Assembly: GCA_019677205.1 (NCBI GenBank)
Contig: JAAMXY010004159.1
Coordinates: 78,962-142,961 of the forward strand
DNA from: Pinguiococcus pyrenoidosus
Lineage: Eukaryota > Sar > Pinguiophyceae > Pinguiochrysidales > Pinguiochrysidaceae
Direction of reading: 5' to 3'
DNA length: 64,000 bases
Shown: positions 21,401 to 32,144 of the stretch, piece by piece
How positions within the stretch are numbered: position 1 is the stretch's first letter
Layout: each line of letters starts with the position of its first letter
Translations under genes and position numbers: made by a program
The notes under the pieces: model-generated
Told to the model about the DNA's origin: nothing
What the model saw: the letters and a program-made list of their open reading frames with translations, nothing else
Database searches by the model: none

Positions 21401-23753
21401 GGAAGGACAAGCCGCGACCAAAGATAACGCCCACGACACGCCGGACACGCCGGACACGCGGGAGGCGGACTCGGAGCTCGTGCCGAGCCTTGTGGACGCC
21501 AAGACGGGCGAGGAGGGGTCTTGCGACGAAGTCGCTGCCTCCCAGAACACCGACGGTGAGCATGAGAACAGCGCCTCCCAGGGCGATGCGGCGGACCGCT
21601 TGTCAGACACCGTTGAGCACGAACCCGCAGTACAGCACAGCTCGCATACCACCGCAGAGGAGCGAAAGGAGCGAAAGGAGCGAAAGGAGCGAAAGGAGCG
21701 AAAGGAGCGAAAGGAGCGAAAGGAGCGAAAAGCTGAAGATCCCGACGCCACGGCACTTTCGCTCGGCGGAGCCGGAGCCGGAGCCGCAGCCGGAGCCGGA
21801 GCCGGAGCTGCAGCCGCAGCCGGAGCCGGAGCTGCAGCCGCAGCCACAGCCGCAGCTGCATCAAGTCTTGCCGCCTTTGAAGAAAGCGAGGATGCTGCGG
21901 CCCAGCTCCCCACACCGGCGCCTGCATCCAGTGTGGGCACTCGGCCACCCACGACTGCAGGCGAAGCCAACTTGGAGGTGGTCGAAGGGACCCCGGTGGC
22001 ATTCGTAGAGGATCATGCGGAGCCGATGATCAAGGTCGAGGAACCCCTGCAGCCCGTGGAGACGCCACTCAAAGCCAAGGAGCTTTCGGAAGGGACGAAG
22101 AGTATTCTCCTCAAGCCCGTCCGGCCCGGCGTGGTTTCGCGAGTTGATGGAGTCGACGTGTATGCGTTCTTCAACCTTCCTGAGCAGGAGGCGGTGATCG
22201 AGTCGTTCGTCTGCGCGTTCTACCGGAGCAGCCTTCCCATGCAAGGTCGCCTTTTCCTGACCGCGAAGTACTTGTGCTTTGTTGGCTGGGGGGATACCCA
22301 GTTTTCTGTCCGCCTCGGGAGCATCACGACCATCGAGCGGATGAATACCGTGTACGTCGTGCCCAACGCGCTCGGGATCCGGACTGTCGACGGCAAGATG
22401 CTCTTCTTCGCGTCTTTTCTAGATCGTGACGGTTGCTATCAGACCCTATCGCAACTGGTCGAGATCAACAGGAATCTCGCGACGATCGTAGACGCGGATG
22501 ACCCCTCGCGTGGCGGTAGCGCAAAGGCGTCCGCAGCGTCCGAAGGCTTTGGCGGTGCAGGTGCTCCCCCGGATGGGGCTGTTGCCTCTCCGGGCAAAGC
22601 CAGAAGGCCAGAGCTGCGATTGCGGCCGGCAAACAGCTCTTCGGTCCTGCACGACGGCGAGGACGGAGAAGAGCTTGTGAAGATTCTGCACGAGCTCCCG
22701 CCGCCACCGGGAGCGGATCTGCATATGCGCAAGAACCTCGACGTTGCGGTCGACGAGGATCTACAGATCGGAGTCGCCGATTTCCAGAAGCTCTTCTGGG
22801 GCCCCGATCCCGAGGGCGACCAGTACTTCGGTCGGTTCCTACGAGCCATTGGGGACACCATGCTCGAGGAGGGTGGCTGGAGCGCCACGAGCTACGTCCA
22901 TCCGATCACCAGGGAGCCCTTTGGCCTGGAGCGCAAGCTCTTCTACGACCATCCAAGGACCTCGATGATGTTCATCGGGCCGCCCTCCGTGCCGACCCAT
23001 CAGATTCAACGGATCCGCTTCGAGGGTACGAATCCTCGGCACGATCGCATGATCGTGGAGACGGAGATGTGGTTCGACAAGATCCCGTACAACGACTACT
23101 TCATGGTCGAATCCCGCTGGGTTGCGACGCGCAAGGCCCTCGGTCCGACCGAGAAGGCGGCCCAGCTGCGCATCCAGATTGGCGTGGGTGTCGTGTTCAA
23201 GAAAAGCACGATGCTGCAGAAGCAGATTCGCGCGGGCACCCTCGAGGAGCTCAAGGAAAGCTATCGCAAGTGGGTGAAGACGGCCCGAGAAGCGATCGAG
23301 GAGAAGGAGACGGGCGTCCCTTTGGTCATGTCGAGGACGAGCAGCCTCGACGCTGTGGAGTCGCCGCGTCGCGCTTTGCCCATGTCGCCGACGTATCGCG
23401 GGGCGTCGAGCGCCCCGGAGCCCCTCGTGGCGCTCCTGAGCGATCGTGCGTTGGTGTACGTCTTGGTGGGCCTGGTTTTCCTGCTCGTGTACCGCCTCGT
23501 GATAACGAGCCTAGCGGTTTTCCGCCTGCGGGAGGTGTTGGAGCGGCAGCCGCTTCCCGTCCCTGAGGACTATGCCCCGGTCCGCGCACCGTCCCTGATC
23601 GGCATTGTGAGTGATCGTACCCTGGTCTGGCTGCTTTCGGCGGCCGTCGTCGTGATGGCATATCGCCTGCGAGCACTTTCCAACGAGCTCGCGGGGCAGG
23701 GGAAGGTCAGGCAGCCAACGCCGCTAAGCCTCCTCCGAGCGCAAAGCAGATAG
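18476..23753 (+). CDS. F-BAR-like / GRAM / VASt / transmembrane protein (Lam/Aster-type)
   Basis: Predicted exons are 18476-18761, 19040-19602 and 19674-23753, giving 1,642 aa. Residues 25 to about 700 hold two long helical segments, each opening with an FCH-like stretch (FRDALYAASYDVVTGKV; then HLITFFQDVVKCEESYASSL near residue 400), suggesting tandem BAR/F-BAR modules. A disordered region follows with an ERK repeat (about 945-970) and a Gly/Ala run (about 981-1012). GRAM domain: about 1110-1210 (GRLFLTAKYLCFVGWGD). VASt lipid-binding domain: about 1315-1492 (FWGPDPEGDQYFGRFL, EMWFDKIPYNDYF). Two hydrophobic spans lie at about 1543-1566 and 1599-1615. GRAM-VASt-TM proteins transfer sterol at ER-plasma membrane contacts, and yeast Lam1/Lam3 also carry a BAR domain. 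The same role is inferred here. Confidence 0.85.
18861..18951. repeat. GA-rich microsatellite in intron 1
   Basis: GAGAGA and GAAAGA tracts lie inside the 278-nt first intron of the GRAM-VASt gene. Confidence 0.8.
21657..21733 (+). repeat. Coding repeat (GAGCGAAAG)n
   Basis: Eight or so near-perfect 9-bp units encode Glu-Arg-Lys triplets in the linker of the GRAM-VASt protein. Confidence 0.85.
21766..21858 (+). repeat. Coding GCCGGA/GCAGCC hexamer repeat
   Basis: Hexamer units encode an Ala/Gly run directly after the ERK repeat. Confidence 0.8.
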
Positions 23754-23890
23754 CCACGATCGCTGTAGGTAGTCTCCTGCCGGAGAACGTGCAGCGTAGA
23801 GAACCGTTTTGATAGAAGCAGGACGCTTTGGAAGCTGTTGCTGTGAAGGTCAAAGGTTGGGTAACCGAACGCAATCCTTATTGCTCGGCC

Positions 23891-24508
23891 CTAGATGCGA
23901 AAGCAGTCTGTGTCTACGAGCGGTGGCAGCCCTTGCGGATGCATCGTGAATTCTCCGACGAGGTCGCGCTTCTTCAGCGTCGCTCGGATGGAGCTGCGGT
24001 AGATCCTGCCATTGACCCACCGAGTACTGGTGCTACTAACGCGTCCGGGCACAAGATCAGCTTCGTAGAGGAGCAGTTCGTCCTTGTCGATGGGGTTCTG
24101 CACCTCGATGCGAACCTAAGAGAAGCAGGGCATCAGCGTGACGTCGATCAATCCTCAGAGGAGGACATGGCAAAGAAAGCGATGAGCACGCGAGCTTTCC
24201 AGCTGGTTGTTTACCTTGCCTTCGCCTTCCTTCCTAGACTTGCGCACCTCCCATGCGCCAACGCTGCCGTCAGCGAAGCGACATCGGAGGGTCGGGGAAA
24301 GCGCCACGGGGCAGTCCTCGTCCTCGATGATCAGCGGCTCGCCTCCGTCGTCGTCTTCCACCACCAGCTTGCGTCGCATGATCCAGCTGCGGGACAACCG
24401 AGCTGTGAAGAGCAGAGCCGCAATGGATTCGTCATCAGCCATTTCCCACCACCGCTCTGAAGTCAGAACCCCGCTTGGCCCTTGCGACAAGACGCCCAGA
24501 AGCTTCAT
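23891..24508 (-). CDS. Hypothetical protein, two exons
   Basis: Predicted exons are 24508-24215 and 24115-23891 (99-nt intron GTAAAC to TTCTCTTAG), giving 172 aa. The join reads GEGK-VRIEVQNPIDKDELLLYEADLV in phase, supporting the splice. An acidic patch (EPLIIEDEDCPV) and a basic C-terminal half are visible. An upstream exon may exist because the frame stays open before 24508. Start alternatives include 24442 (MADDES). Family not recognised. Confidence 0.55.
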
Positions 24509-24617
24509 CCTCGGTGGCGCTTTCGTGCATGAAATCCGGACCCCAAACCCTCTCAAGCTTGAGCACAAGTTTGAACTGGACCGTTCAAACGCGTGGAATC
24601 GCAGGAGAGGAGGCCAA

Positions 24618-24874
24618 CTAGCCAAGAGCCTTCTTCACCAGCGGCCATTTCTTCGTCACTCTGCGCTTCTGCCAACGGCCGCTTTGCCTTCGGAGGTACT
24701 CCCAGTCCCTCTCACCCAGCATCAGACCCCGAACGCCGGCCGGAACCCCCCGGGTCTTCGGTCTCCAGCAGCCGTTCTTGACGTACCTTCATCAATGGGC
24801 ATCGACGCGTCCACAAGTGCAAGGCTCCAGGCCCCCAGCGCCACAAAGAGCAATGCCGCTTCTCCAGTCTTCAT
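24618..24874 (-). CDS. Possible small secreted protein, unresolved frame
   Basis: From 24874 the frame reads MKTGEAALLFVALGAWSL, a signal-peptide-like start, up to a GAAG/GTACGT donor-like site near 24787. A second frame offset by one base then reads a Trp/Arg/Lys-rich coding-like stretch (GERDWEYLRRQSGRW, TKKWPLVKKALG) to a stop at 24618. No clean splice join was found. It could be a short two-exon gene, the first exon of the neighbouring gene, or frameshifted. Confidence 0.3.
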
Positions 24875-25323
24875 CCTAAGCGCGCAAACAACACACAAAA
24901 CGCGCCAATTTGGCTGCAACAAAAGGCCCTTCAACAGCGTCGCTGACGGCTTCGCACGCAAACCTGATAGCTGCGCATTATCGATATTCGTGGGGGTATC
25001 GGTATGTGCGCTGAAACCTGAAACCTCAACGAGTGACAGACGTCCAAAATGGCTGACAGAATTCTGTGTCTCTGTCGCATCGAACATCTCTGTCCGACCT
25101 GGCGCCACAAAAGTGCGCCAAATCGCCGTATTTGGACGCCGCATGGGCCATGCTGGCTTCTGCTGGCCTCCGAAGCACGAGGTGGTGGCGGGCAGCCGAG
25201 CACGTGACCGTGGGACGGAGGAGACTCTCGCAGAACTGGGGTGGCGCACCGCTGACGGTTCGGCTTCGGCGGTTCTCGGGGCCGCAAGAGGCCTTTTGCT
25301 AAGGTTGTGCTGCCCCTGGGTGG

Positions 25324-26669
25324 ATGCAGGTCTCCTTAATTGGTGCGCCGATGCGCCTGGGCCAGCCTTTCGACGGAGTGGAAGAGGCGCCGGCGCTGGT
25401 AAGCAGAAGGTTCTACGTGGCGAAGGCCTTCGTCTCGTCAGCGGAAGCGCTTCTCTTGCAGCTGCGCAGCATGGGTCTGCTGGACGAGTTGCGGGGTCTT
25501 CACCATCGCATTGACGAGTGTGGCGACCTGGACTTCTCCCGTAGCTTGGTGGGGACTAGCGTGGCTGGCAACGCAGAGACCTGGAGCTCCAAGATCGGAC
25601 AAGCGCAGAGGTACTTGCAGGCCATGGCTTCGACGGCGGACAAGGCAGTACTTCAGCACTCGGTGACACTCTGCTATGCTCCCCAATGGCCTCCAGTCTT
25701 GCTGCTGTCGGCCGTGCCTGCGAGCAGATCGCGAGGCTCGTCAAGGAGAAGCAGCAGGCCGCGAAGTTCACCCTTGTGCTCGGAGGTGCGTGCGTGGCGT
25801 TGCCGTCGAGGGGATGAAAGCAACGATTCGGTGGAGGCATGCGGCATGACGCGTGGGCTGAGAACTCTATTGCGGGGTTGCTGGATGTCTAGGGGACCAC
25901 AGCATCAGCGCCGGGAGTCTGGCGGGAGTTCTGCAGGCAAAGCCGGACGCGCGCGTGCTCTGGATCGACGCACATGCGGACATCAACACCCCCCGGACTT
26001 CCTCCTCCGGAAGCATTCACGGTACGGCCAAAGGAGTCCCGCGTGATGCTGCCGCAGCAACGCATCGTGGCTGACGTTACGGCTGGTGGCTGCTTTCCCA
26101 GGCATGCCGATCGGCCTTCTCCTCCGGGACAACGTCGATCACCGAGAGCTGCCTGGCTTCGGGTGGCTGGCGACCTCTCCGCTGCTTGACACCGACAGAA
26201 TCGTGTACATCGGGCTCCGAGATCTAGATCCGGACGAGGTCGCGATCCTCCGCGAGAAGAAGATCAAGGCCTTCAGCATGGCGCACGTTGACAAGTATGG
26301 GATTGGGAAGGTACCACCCCACGCGGAGCCTTCGCGATGTGCCGTCTGTCAGGGCCGCTGATGCTGGGCATGCTGCAGGTCATGGAAGACGCCATAGACT
26401 ACCTCGGAGAGTATCCCTTGTGTCTGTCGTTTGACATCGATGCCGTAGACCCCAGCATCGTCGCAGCCACGGGGACCAAGGTTCGAGGAGGCCTGACGTA
26501 TCGAGAGTCGCACTACGTGTGTGAAGCGATCGCGGAGACGGGCAGATTGGTCCACATGGACATGGTCGAGGTCAATCCGCGCCTGGGCCTATCTGCCCAA
26601 GCTGGGCGAGAGACAGCCGACGTCGCCGTGAAGCTCATCGCTTCTGCGCTTGGGAACTCCATCTTGTGA
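25324..26669 (+). CDS. Arginase
   Basis: Six phase-consistent exons (25324-25398, 25462-25610, 25697-25785, 25893-26021, 26102-26310, 26379-26669) encode 313 aa. The joins rebuild the Mn-binding motifs [19 protein letters not shown] and [10 protein letters not shown], plus [14 protein letters not shown], which distinguishes arginase from agmatinase-like ureohydrolases. The reaction is arginine to ornithine plus urea with a binuclear Mn centre. The length matches the family. No targeting peptide is visible (it begins [14 protein letters not shown]), so a cytosolic location is likely unless an upstream exon was missed. Confidence 0.92.
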
Positions 26670-27366
26670 GCTAGACCTACACCCTTCGATAGATTCGTAC
26701 ATTCTAGAGAGGAGGAGCGATGGTGATGTCTTTCCTCGTATCGCAGCGGGTCTGGCCTCTCGCGTTGCGCGAGGATCGCTCGGCAGGACCCATTTTTTTT
26801 TAGGACACCCTTTCACCAGCATCCTCGCCATCTTGGCATCTGATCTCCGGAACGAGAACTTTTTCCCTGCTTGAGCTTTTTCGCACAGTCGGAGGCCGCG
26901 AGCAAAAGGACACGTCGTTTCCGTCGCTCGATCGATACGACAAAACGCATGTCTTTTGTTATACTGGTCTGCTATGGCCAATGATGCTTTGACTGACATC
27001 ACGACAAGCGGAGGTTCAATTTGCTCTGGACTTTCCGTTTCTGTCTTCCAGAACGCCCTTCTCGACCATATCCCCACCTGTCTTTCTCGAATATTCTCGA
27101 TCCTTCCAAACTCTTCTTCATATGCGTTTCTATTCTTCCCTATTTATACAATTTTCAATTCATATAAAAATATACATATATAAAAATATATATTTTTATA
27201 GTCAACGCCAAGGTGGCAAAGACGTAGGAGCCTCGAAAGTCGATTAGCGGCAGTTCTCAGCGTTCCGGAATTCCGGCGCTCTCCACCTCTGTGCCAGAAG
27301 CCCCCCGTCGACAGAAGTCCCGAGCCCACCGGGGTAACGTGCCGCGTTACCAGTCCGTCCAGCTTT
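26670..27366. other. Intergenic region with AT-rich island
   Basis: Between arginase and pirin. It ends in a strongly AT-rich, partly palindromic stretch (about 27,121-27,200) just before the pirin promoter. No gene recognised. Confidence 0.5.
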
Positions 27367-28412
27367 ATGCGGAGCGTGGTGCCCGTGACCTTCCTGGCCT
27401 TCACCGTCGCGAGAAGAGAGTGTCTCCGCGTGTCTGCCTTCGGCCGACGCAGTCTTCTCCCGCTTCTAGCTTCCGCTTCGACGTCGCATTTGTCGACTAT
27501 GGCGCTTCCCAACGTGAAGTATGTGCCCAACGAGCGCCTCTACGTCTCTGAGCCGGATCCCACGTGGTACGTGCCGCGAGGGCCCAGGCGCCGAGGTGGA
27601 AAGGACGCGGATGACTCAAAAGATCCTCTCCGCGCAGGTTCGGAAATGGGCGGAATACGCCGGAGAAAGAGGGCTGGACCAACAAGAACTGGCTCAAGAG
27701 CCGCTTCCACTTCAACTTCGCCGAGTACATGAGTCCGTACAACCTGCAGTTCGGCGTCATGCGCGTGATGAACGACGACCTGGTGCAGCCGGCGCGCGGC
27801 TTCGGCACCCACCCGCACCGCGACATGGAGATCGTCACGTACGTCGTGGACGGCGCCCTCACGCACCAGGACTCCATGGGCACCAAGGAGACGCTGGGCC
27901 GGGGCTCCATCCAATTCATGACGGCCGGCACCGGCGTGCGCCATTCGGAGTACAACTTGGACGACAAGACGCCGCTGCGCTTCATCCAGACGTGGATCAC
28001 GCCGCGCGCCCGCGGCCTGGAGCCCAACTACGGCTCCATGCGCGGAGAAGATGTGGAGCAGGCTCGGCAGAACCAGTGGGCGCATCTGCTCAGCGACAAC
28101 CAGGATGCCGAGTCGGACACGCCCGTCAAGATCGCGCAGGACTGCAACATGTACGTGAGCGAGATGGAGCCGGAGCTGGCGCTCTCCGTGCCGGTGAACA
28201 GCGGCCGCATGGGCTACATGCTCTGCATGGAGGGCAGCCTCACGCTGTCGCACGCCGAGGACGACGCGCAGGCCGTCACCATGGAGCGCCACGATGCGGC
28301 GGAGATTCGCGGCAGCGACGACACGCCGCTCAAGGTCAAGGCCGGCGCCGAAGGAGCTCACGTCCTCATCTTTGAGATGGCCGAGGGGCCCGGCGGCCGC
28401 ACGGACTTCTAA
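27367..28412 (+). CDS. Pirin-family protein with plastid-type leader
   Basis: Predicted exons are 27367-27566 and 27638-28412 (71-nt intron, donor GTACGTG, acceptor GCGCAG), giving 324 aa. The join restores PDPTWFGNGRNTPEKEGW and then NWLKSRFHFNFAEY, a hallmark of pirin. The metal-binding cupin shows HPHRDMEIVTYVVDG, HQDSMG and GTGVRHSEYN. The C-terminal cupin is less conserved, as usual. The first ATG gives a leader MRSVVPVTFLAFTVARREC followed by VSAF/GRR, resembling the ASAF-type cleavage site of complex plastids. A cytosolic start at 27499 (MALPNVK) is the alternative. Pirins are Fe-binding cupins, some with quercetinase or transcription-cofactor activity. Confidence 0.9.
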
Positions 28413-29183
28413 GGTCTGTGGGCGAAGTTTCTCGCTGCCTGGCTCACAAAGCGGATGTCAGGCGGCGAAGCGTGCGTAGGTGTTGTGGAAAAGTGCAGGG
28501 GTGTAAACAGTGCAGCGGTACGCTGCGCGAAGCCTAAGTAGCATTCCAAATCGGGAGTGCGGGGAGTGTGTACGGAGGGGAAGCAGGGACGCATAGGCGC
28601 ACAGATTGGACTCACACCCAGCTTGTCGGTCCTCCACTTGAGAGGACCTTCTCGCTCGCGAGTGTCGGCCTTTGCGCGTTCCTAGCGAGAACTGCGCGAG
28701 TCCCCTTCGGTTCAACAGCCGGAATCGAGAAGGATGAAGTGTTTTGGCTACATTGCGGCTTCATGATGGGCCTTGCATCCTCTCACCAACAACTGGAAAA
28801 ACTCGCCCAAGCAACGCTTCCGTGAAGTCAAGTGAAGTGCGTCGCAGTTGCACGAAGACAGGAGGATGCGGAAAAACCAATTCGGAAGACACTTGCCAAA
28901 TCAACTGAATGAACAGCTAGATCTGCGCTCGGGACTCTCTAAAGAAGGTGCCTCCCTCAGAAAAAACAGGCTAGGCATGACGGCAAGGGGACGATGAAGG
29001 GTTGCTAGAAAGGACGCATCGACCGGATCGGATGAGAGACCCGCTTCGACGCCTGGAGAAGGCTCCAGGCTGCGTAGTTCCGGATGGATCCTTACGCTGC
29101 TGCATCGCTTTTCAGTGTTGCGCTCGTGAAGCGACTGTAACGTAGAAGGTGATGTCGCTATTTCTGCTACTGCGTCACTCGAC
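28413..29183. other. Intergenic region
   Basis: Lies between the convergent pirin gene and the secreted repeat protein. I see no supported gene. Confidence 0.5.
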
Positions 29184-32144
29184 TCAGGCTCTTCGCGTCG
29201 CCGCCTCGCCTCGCAAGTAATCGACGCGACGGCGTTGGTAGCGGCGGCGCTTGAACTTCTTAAATGCAGGGGACGCCGGTCCTTGCTCGGAAGACGGCCT
29301 CGCAGATGGAGCGCCAGTGGGCTCAGAGGCCAGCTCCGTCGACGGTTCCGACGTCGTGCCTGGAGACCAGGACGGCTCTGTGGACGAACAACGAAGGAGA
29401 CTCCCGTCGAAGCGCTGGAACGCAATCGTGCCTAGAGGTCCCTGCGTCGTGTTCGGAAGGAACACGACATTGACGTCTCCATCCGTAGTCAGGCTGAGCG
29501 GCGTGGCCAGTACGCAGCTCTCGTAGCTCCAACGAGACATGGTGAAGGCCGGGAGCGTGTCCACCAGCGGCTCCAGGGCGTTCACCTCGGAGATGTTAAC
29601 GGCCGCCGCTGCCAAAGGCGACACGGAGAACAGCCCATACACTTCCTGGGAAGCGACGTGGCGTAGGAGATGTACTGTCGCATCTTTCGGAAACGCCCAA
29701 GTCGTATTTCGCTCGATGACGGCCCGGACGATCGGCGGCGTATCTGGCGTGAGCGACGCGAATCGGGCGACCAGCTTGAACTCCTCTCCGGGCACGTCAG
29801 GTACGGCGTCGAGCGAGACAGGTATCGCGATCGGCACGTCAGCAGCACTCATGGGTTGAAGTCGCGCCTGATACCCCGTGGTCTGCACCGGCGAGCTGAG
29901 CGCCAGCGGCAGACCGGCGACATCCGTGTAAACCTCCGGAAGCGAAGCGGCCGCCTGCAGTACCTCCGGTCCGCCCACGAAAGCGTAGATCCAGCCCTCT
30001 AGCGGCGGTGTGCTGTAGTTGTTCGAACTGGGGAAGAAGTTCCTCAGCTCCAAGTTGTAGCTCAGGTGCTCTCGGACGATCAACGGAGGTGCCGAGAGTG
30101 CCCTTCGCTCTTCGGTCCGCGCGAGGGACGTGGACGTCGTAGACAGGGCGACTTCGGCACCCTCGCGCTCTGCCGTTGCCTCCTTCAGGGTCGCCGACGG
30201 CAAGGTGACGCTGTCGGCTTCCGACTTGGTCGATTCCTCACTCAGTCTTCGAGTCGATCCAGAGGTCAGAGCGCAGCTTAAGAGCCCCTCGTCGAAGCGT
30301 TGGAAGGCGATGGTACCCAGGACACCCAAGGTGGTGTTCTGGAGGAACACGACGTTCACATCTCCTCCGTCGGTCGTCACGCGGAGCGGCGCGTCCAGCA
30401 CGCAGCTTTCGTAGCTCCACAGCGACAGAGCGAAGGCGGGAAGCGTGTCGACCAGCGGCTCCAAAGCATTCACGCTCGAGATGTTGATGGCCGAAGCCGC
30501 CGGAGGCGACAACGAGAACAGCACAAACACCTCTTGAGTCCCGACGTTGCGCAGCAGATGCACGGCGACATCTTCTGGCCACGTCCAGGTGGAGTTCCTC
30601 TGAATGACCGCCCGAAGCAGCGGCGGTGCCTCCGGGCTCAGCGAAGCGAACCTGGCCAGCAGCACAAACTCCTCACCAGGCACTTCTGGCACGGCGTCGA
30701 TGAACTGTGGTATCGGTATCGGCACGTCAGCGGCGCTCAGGGGCTGAAGTTGCGCCTGGTACCCCGTGGTCTGCACCGGCGAGCTCAGCACGAGCGGCAG
30801 ACCGGGAACACCCGTGTAAACCGGCGGAAGCGATGCCGCCGCCTGCAGCACTTCAGGACCTCCGGCGAACGCGTAGATCCAGCCCTGCAGCGGCGGCGTG
30901 CTGTAGTTGGTAGAAGTGGGGAAGAAGTTCCTCAGCTCCAAGTTGTAGCTCAGGTGCTCTCGGACGATCACCGCGAGGGCTTCGGGATCACTTGGCGCAG
31001 CCGTCGTCGGAAGTTCGGTAGGGAACATTGTTGGGTACATCGTCGGTGCCGCGCTTGGAGTCGCGCTTGGAGACGCGGTTGGAGACGCCGTCGGAGACCC
31101 CGTCGGGAAAGCTGTTGGAGATGCTGTTGGAGATGCTGTTGGAGATGCTGACGGACTGATGGTTGGCATCGTCGACGGCATAGCTGTGGGAGCCGTCGTT
31201 GGATTTGATGTTGGAATAGACGTCGGACTGGTCGTCGGCACCATCGTTGGCACTGCGGTTGGCATCATCGTCGGAGCCGTCGTGGGAGTGATCGACGGCG
31301 TCATCGATGGCGTCATGATGGGAATGGCGGTCGGGAGCGAAGCGGTCGTCGACGCACAGCCCAAGAGGCTCTCGTCGAAGTTCTGAAACGCAACCGTGCC
31401 CAGCTGCCCGAGCGCGGTATTCCGCATCGATACTACCTGCACCGCGCCGTCCACAACCAGCACCAGCGGCCGCGCGAGGACGCAGCTCTCGTAGCTCCAT
31501 GGTCCCGATACGAAGGCCGGTAGCGTCTCGACTAGCGGCTGCAGGGCATTGACCTCCGTGATGTCCACCAATCCAGCAGCCTGCGGCGACAGAGAGAACA
31601 GGGCAAACAGCTCTGCTGTATCCTCGTTGCGAAGGAGGTGAACCGTGGCGTTTGGCGGCCACGTCCAAGTGGTGTTCCTCTCGATGCTGGCGCGAAGCAG
31701 CGGCGACGCCTCCGGCCTCATGGCCGCGAATCTGCCGATCAGCGAGAACTCCTTGCCAGGTACGTCGTCCACGGCGTCGATGGCCAGAGGAATGTCAACC
31801 GGCAGGTCAGCGAGACAGAGAGGCTGGATGCGTGCCTGGTACCCAGTCGTTGTCACTGGCGTCGCACGCGCAAGAGGCAAGCCGGGCACGCCCTTGTACA
31901 CCGGCGGCAGTGCTGCAGCCGCCCGGAGCACCTCTTCACCACCTGTGAAGGAGTAGATCCAGCCGCCCGTGGACGGCGTGGTGAAGGTGGCAGAAGAAGG
32001 GAACAAGTTCCGCAGCTCTACGTTGTAGGAGAGATGTTCTCGCACGATGACTGGTGGCGCGGGGGCGCTCGCGTGCACCTGCAGCGCGCACAGCCATGCC
32101 ACGGCAACCAGGGCTGCACAGGCTGCGACTTGCAGAGGTGGCAT
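29184..32144 (-). CDS. Secreted protein with three copies of a novel domain (A)
   Basis: A single exon of 986 aa. A signal peptide (to about residue 26, ending LQVHASA) is followed by three copies of a roughly 215-residue domain at about 32-265, 390-615 and 690-910. Each copy shows LSYNxELRNxFP, GWIYxFxGGxEVL, TTGYQAR, a NTTW glycosylation sequon, WSYESCVL and FxxFDxSLLxC. The last two elements place two Cys per copy, probably a disulfide. Copies 1 and 2 are separated by a roughly 120-residue Pro/Thr/Ser linker of PTxxPT units, mucin-like. A second low-complexity region and a basic C-terminus (KKFKRRRYQRRR) end the protein. I recognise no family. A cell-surface or extracellular role is inferred from the signal peptide and linker. 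Confidence 0.85.
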   Translation of the reverse strand: MPPLQVAACAALVAVAWLCALQVHASAPAPPVIVREHLSYNVELRNLFPSSATFTTPSTGGWIYSFTGGEEVLRAAAALPPVYKGVPGLPLARATPVTTTGYQARIQPLCLADLPVDIPLAIDAVDDVPGKEFSLIGRFAAMRPEASPLLRASIERNTTWTWPPNATVHLLRNEDTAELFALFSLSPQAAGLVDITEVNALQPLVETLPAFVSGPWSYESCVLARPLVLVVDGAVQVVSMRNTALGQLGTVAFQNFDESLLGCASTTASLPTAIPIMTPSMTPSITPTTAPTMMPTAVPTMVPTTSPTSIPTSNPTTAPTAMPSTMPTISPSASPTASPTASPTAFPTGSPTASPTASPSATPSAAPTMYPTMFPTELPTTAAPSDPEALAVIVREHLSYNLELRNFFPTSTNYSTPPLQGWIYAFAGGPEVLQAAASLPPVYTGVPGLPLVLSSPVQTTGYQAQLQPLSAADVPIPIPQFIDAVPEVPGEEFVLLARFASLSPEAPPLLRAVIQRNSTWTWPEDVAVHLLRNVGTQEVFVLFSLSPPAASAINISSVNALEPLVDTLPAFALSLWSYESCVLDAPLRVTTDGGDVNVVFLQNTTLGVLGTIAFQRFDEGLLSCALTSGSTRRLSEESTKSEADSVTLPSATLKEATAEREGAEVALSTTSTSLARTEERRALSAPPLIVREHLSYNLELRNFFPSSNNYSTPPLEGWIYAFVGGPEVLQAAASLPEVYTDVAGLPLALSSPVQTTGYQARLQPMSAADVPIAIPVSLDAVPDVPGEEFKLVARFASLTPDTPPIVRAVIERNTTWAFPKDATVHLLRHVASQEVYGLFSVSPLAAAAVNISEVNALEPLVDTLPAFTMSRWSYESCVLATPLSLTTDGDVNVVFLPNTTQGPLGTIAFQRFDGSLLRCSSTEPSWSPGTTSEPSTELASEPTGAPSARPSSEQGPASPAFKKFKRRRYQRRRVDYLRGEAATRRA

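Noticed and set aside
20747-21970. Ser/Ala-rich frame antisense to the GRAM-VASt gene
   Set aside because: Shadow of the repeat-bearing linker; no independent support.
27121-27200. Replication origin in the AT-rich palindromic stretch
   Set aside because: AT richness alone is not evidence; no origin motif is known for this organism.
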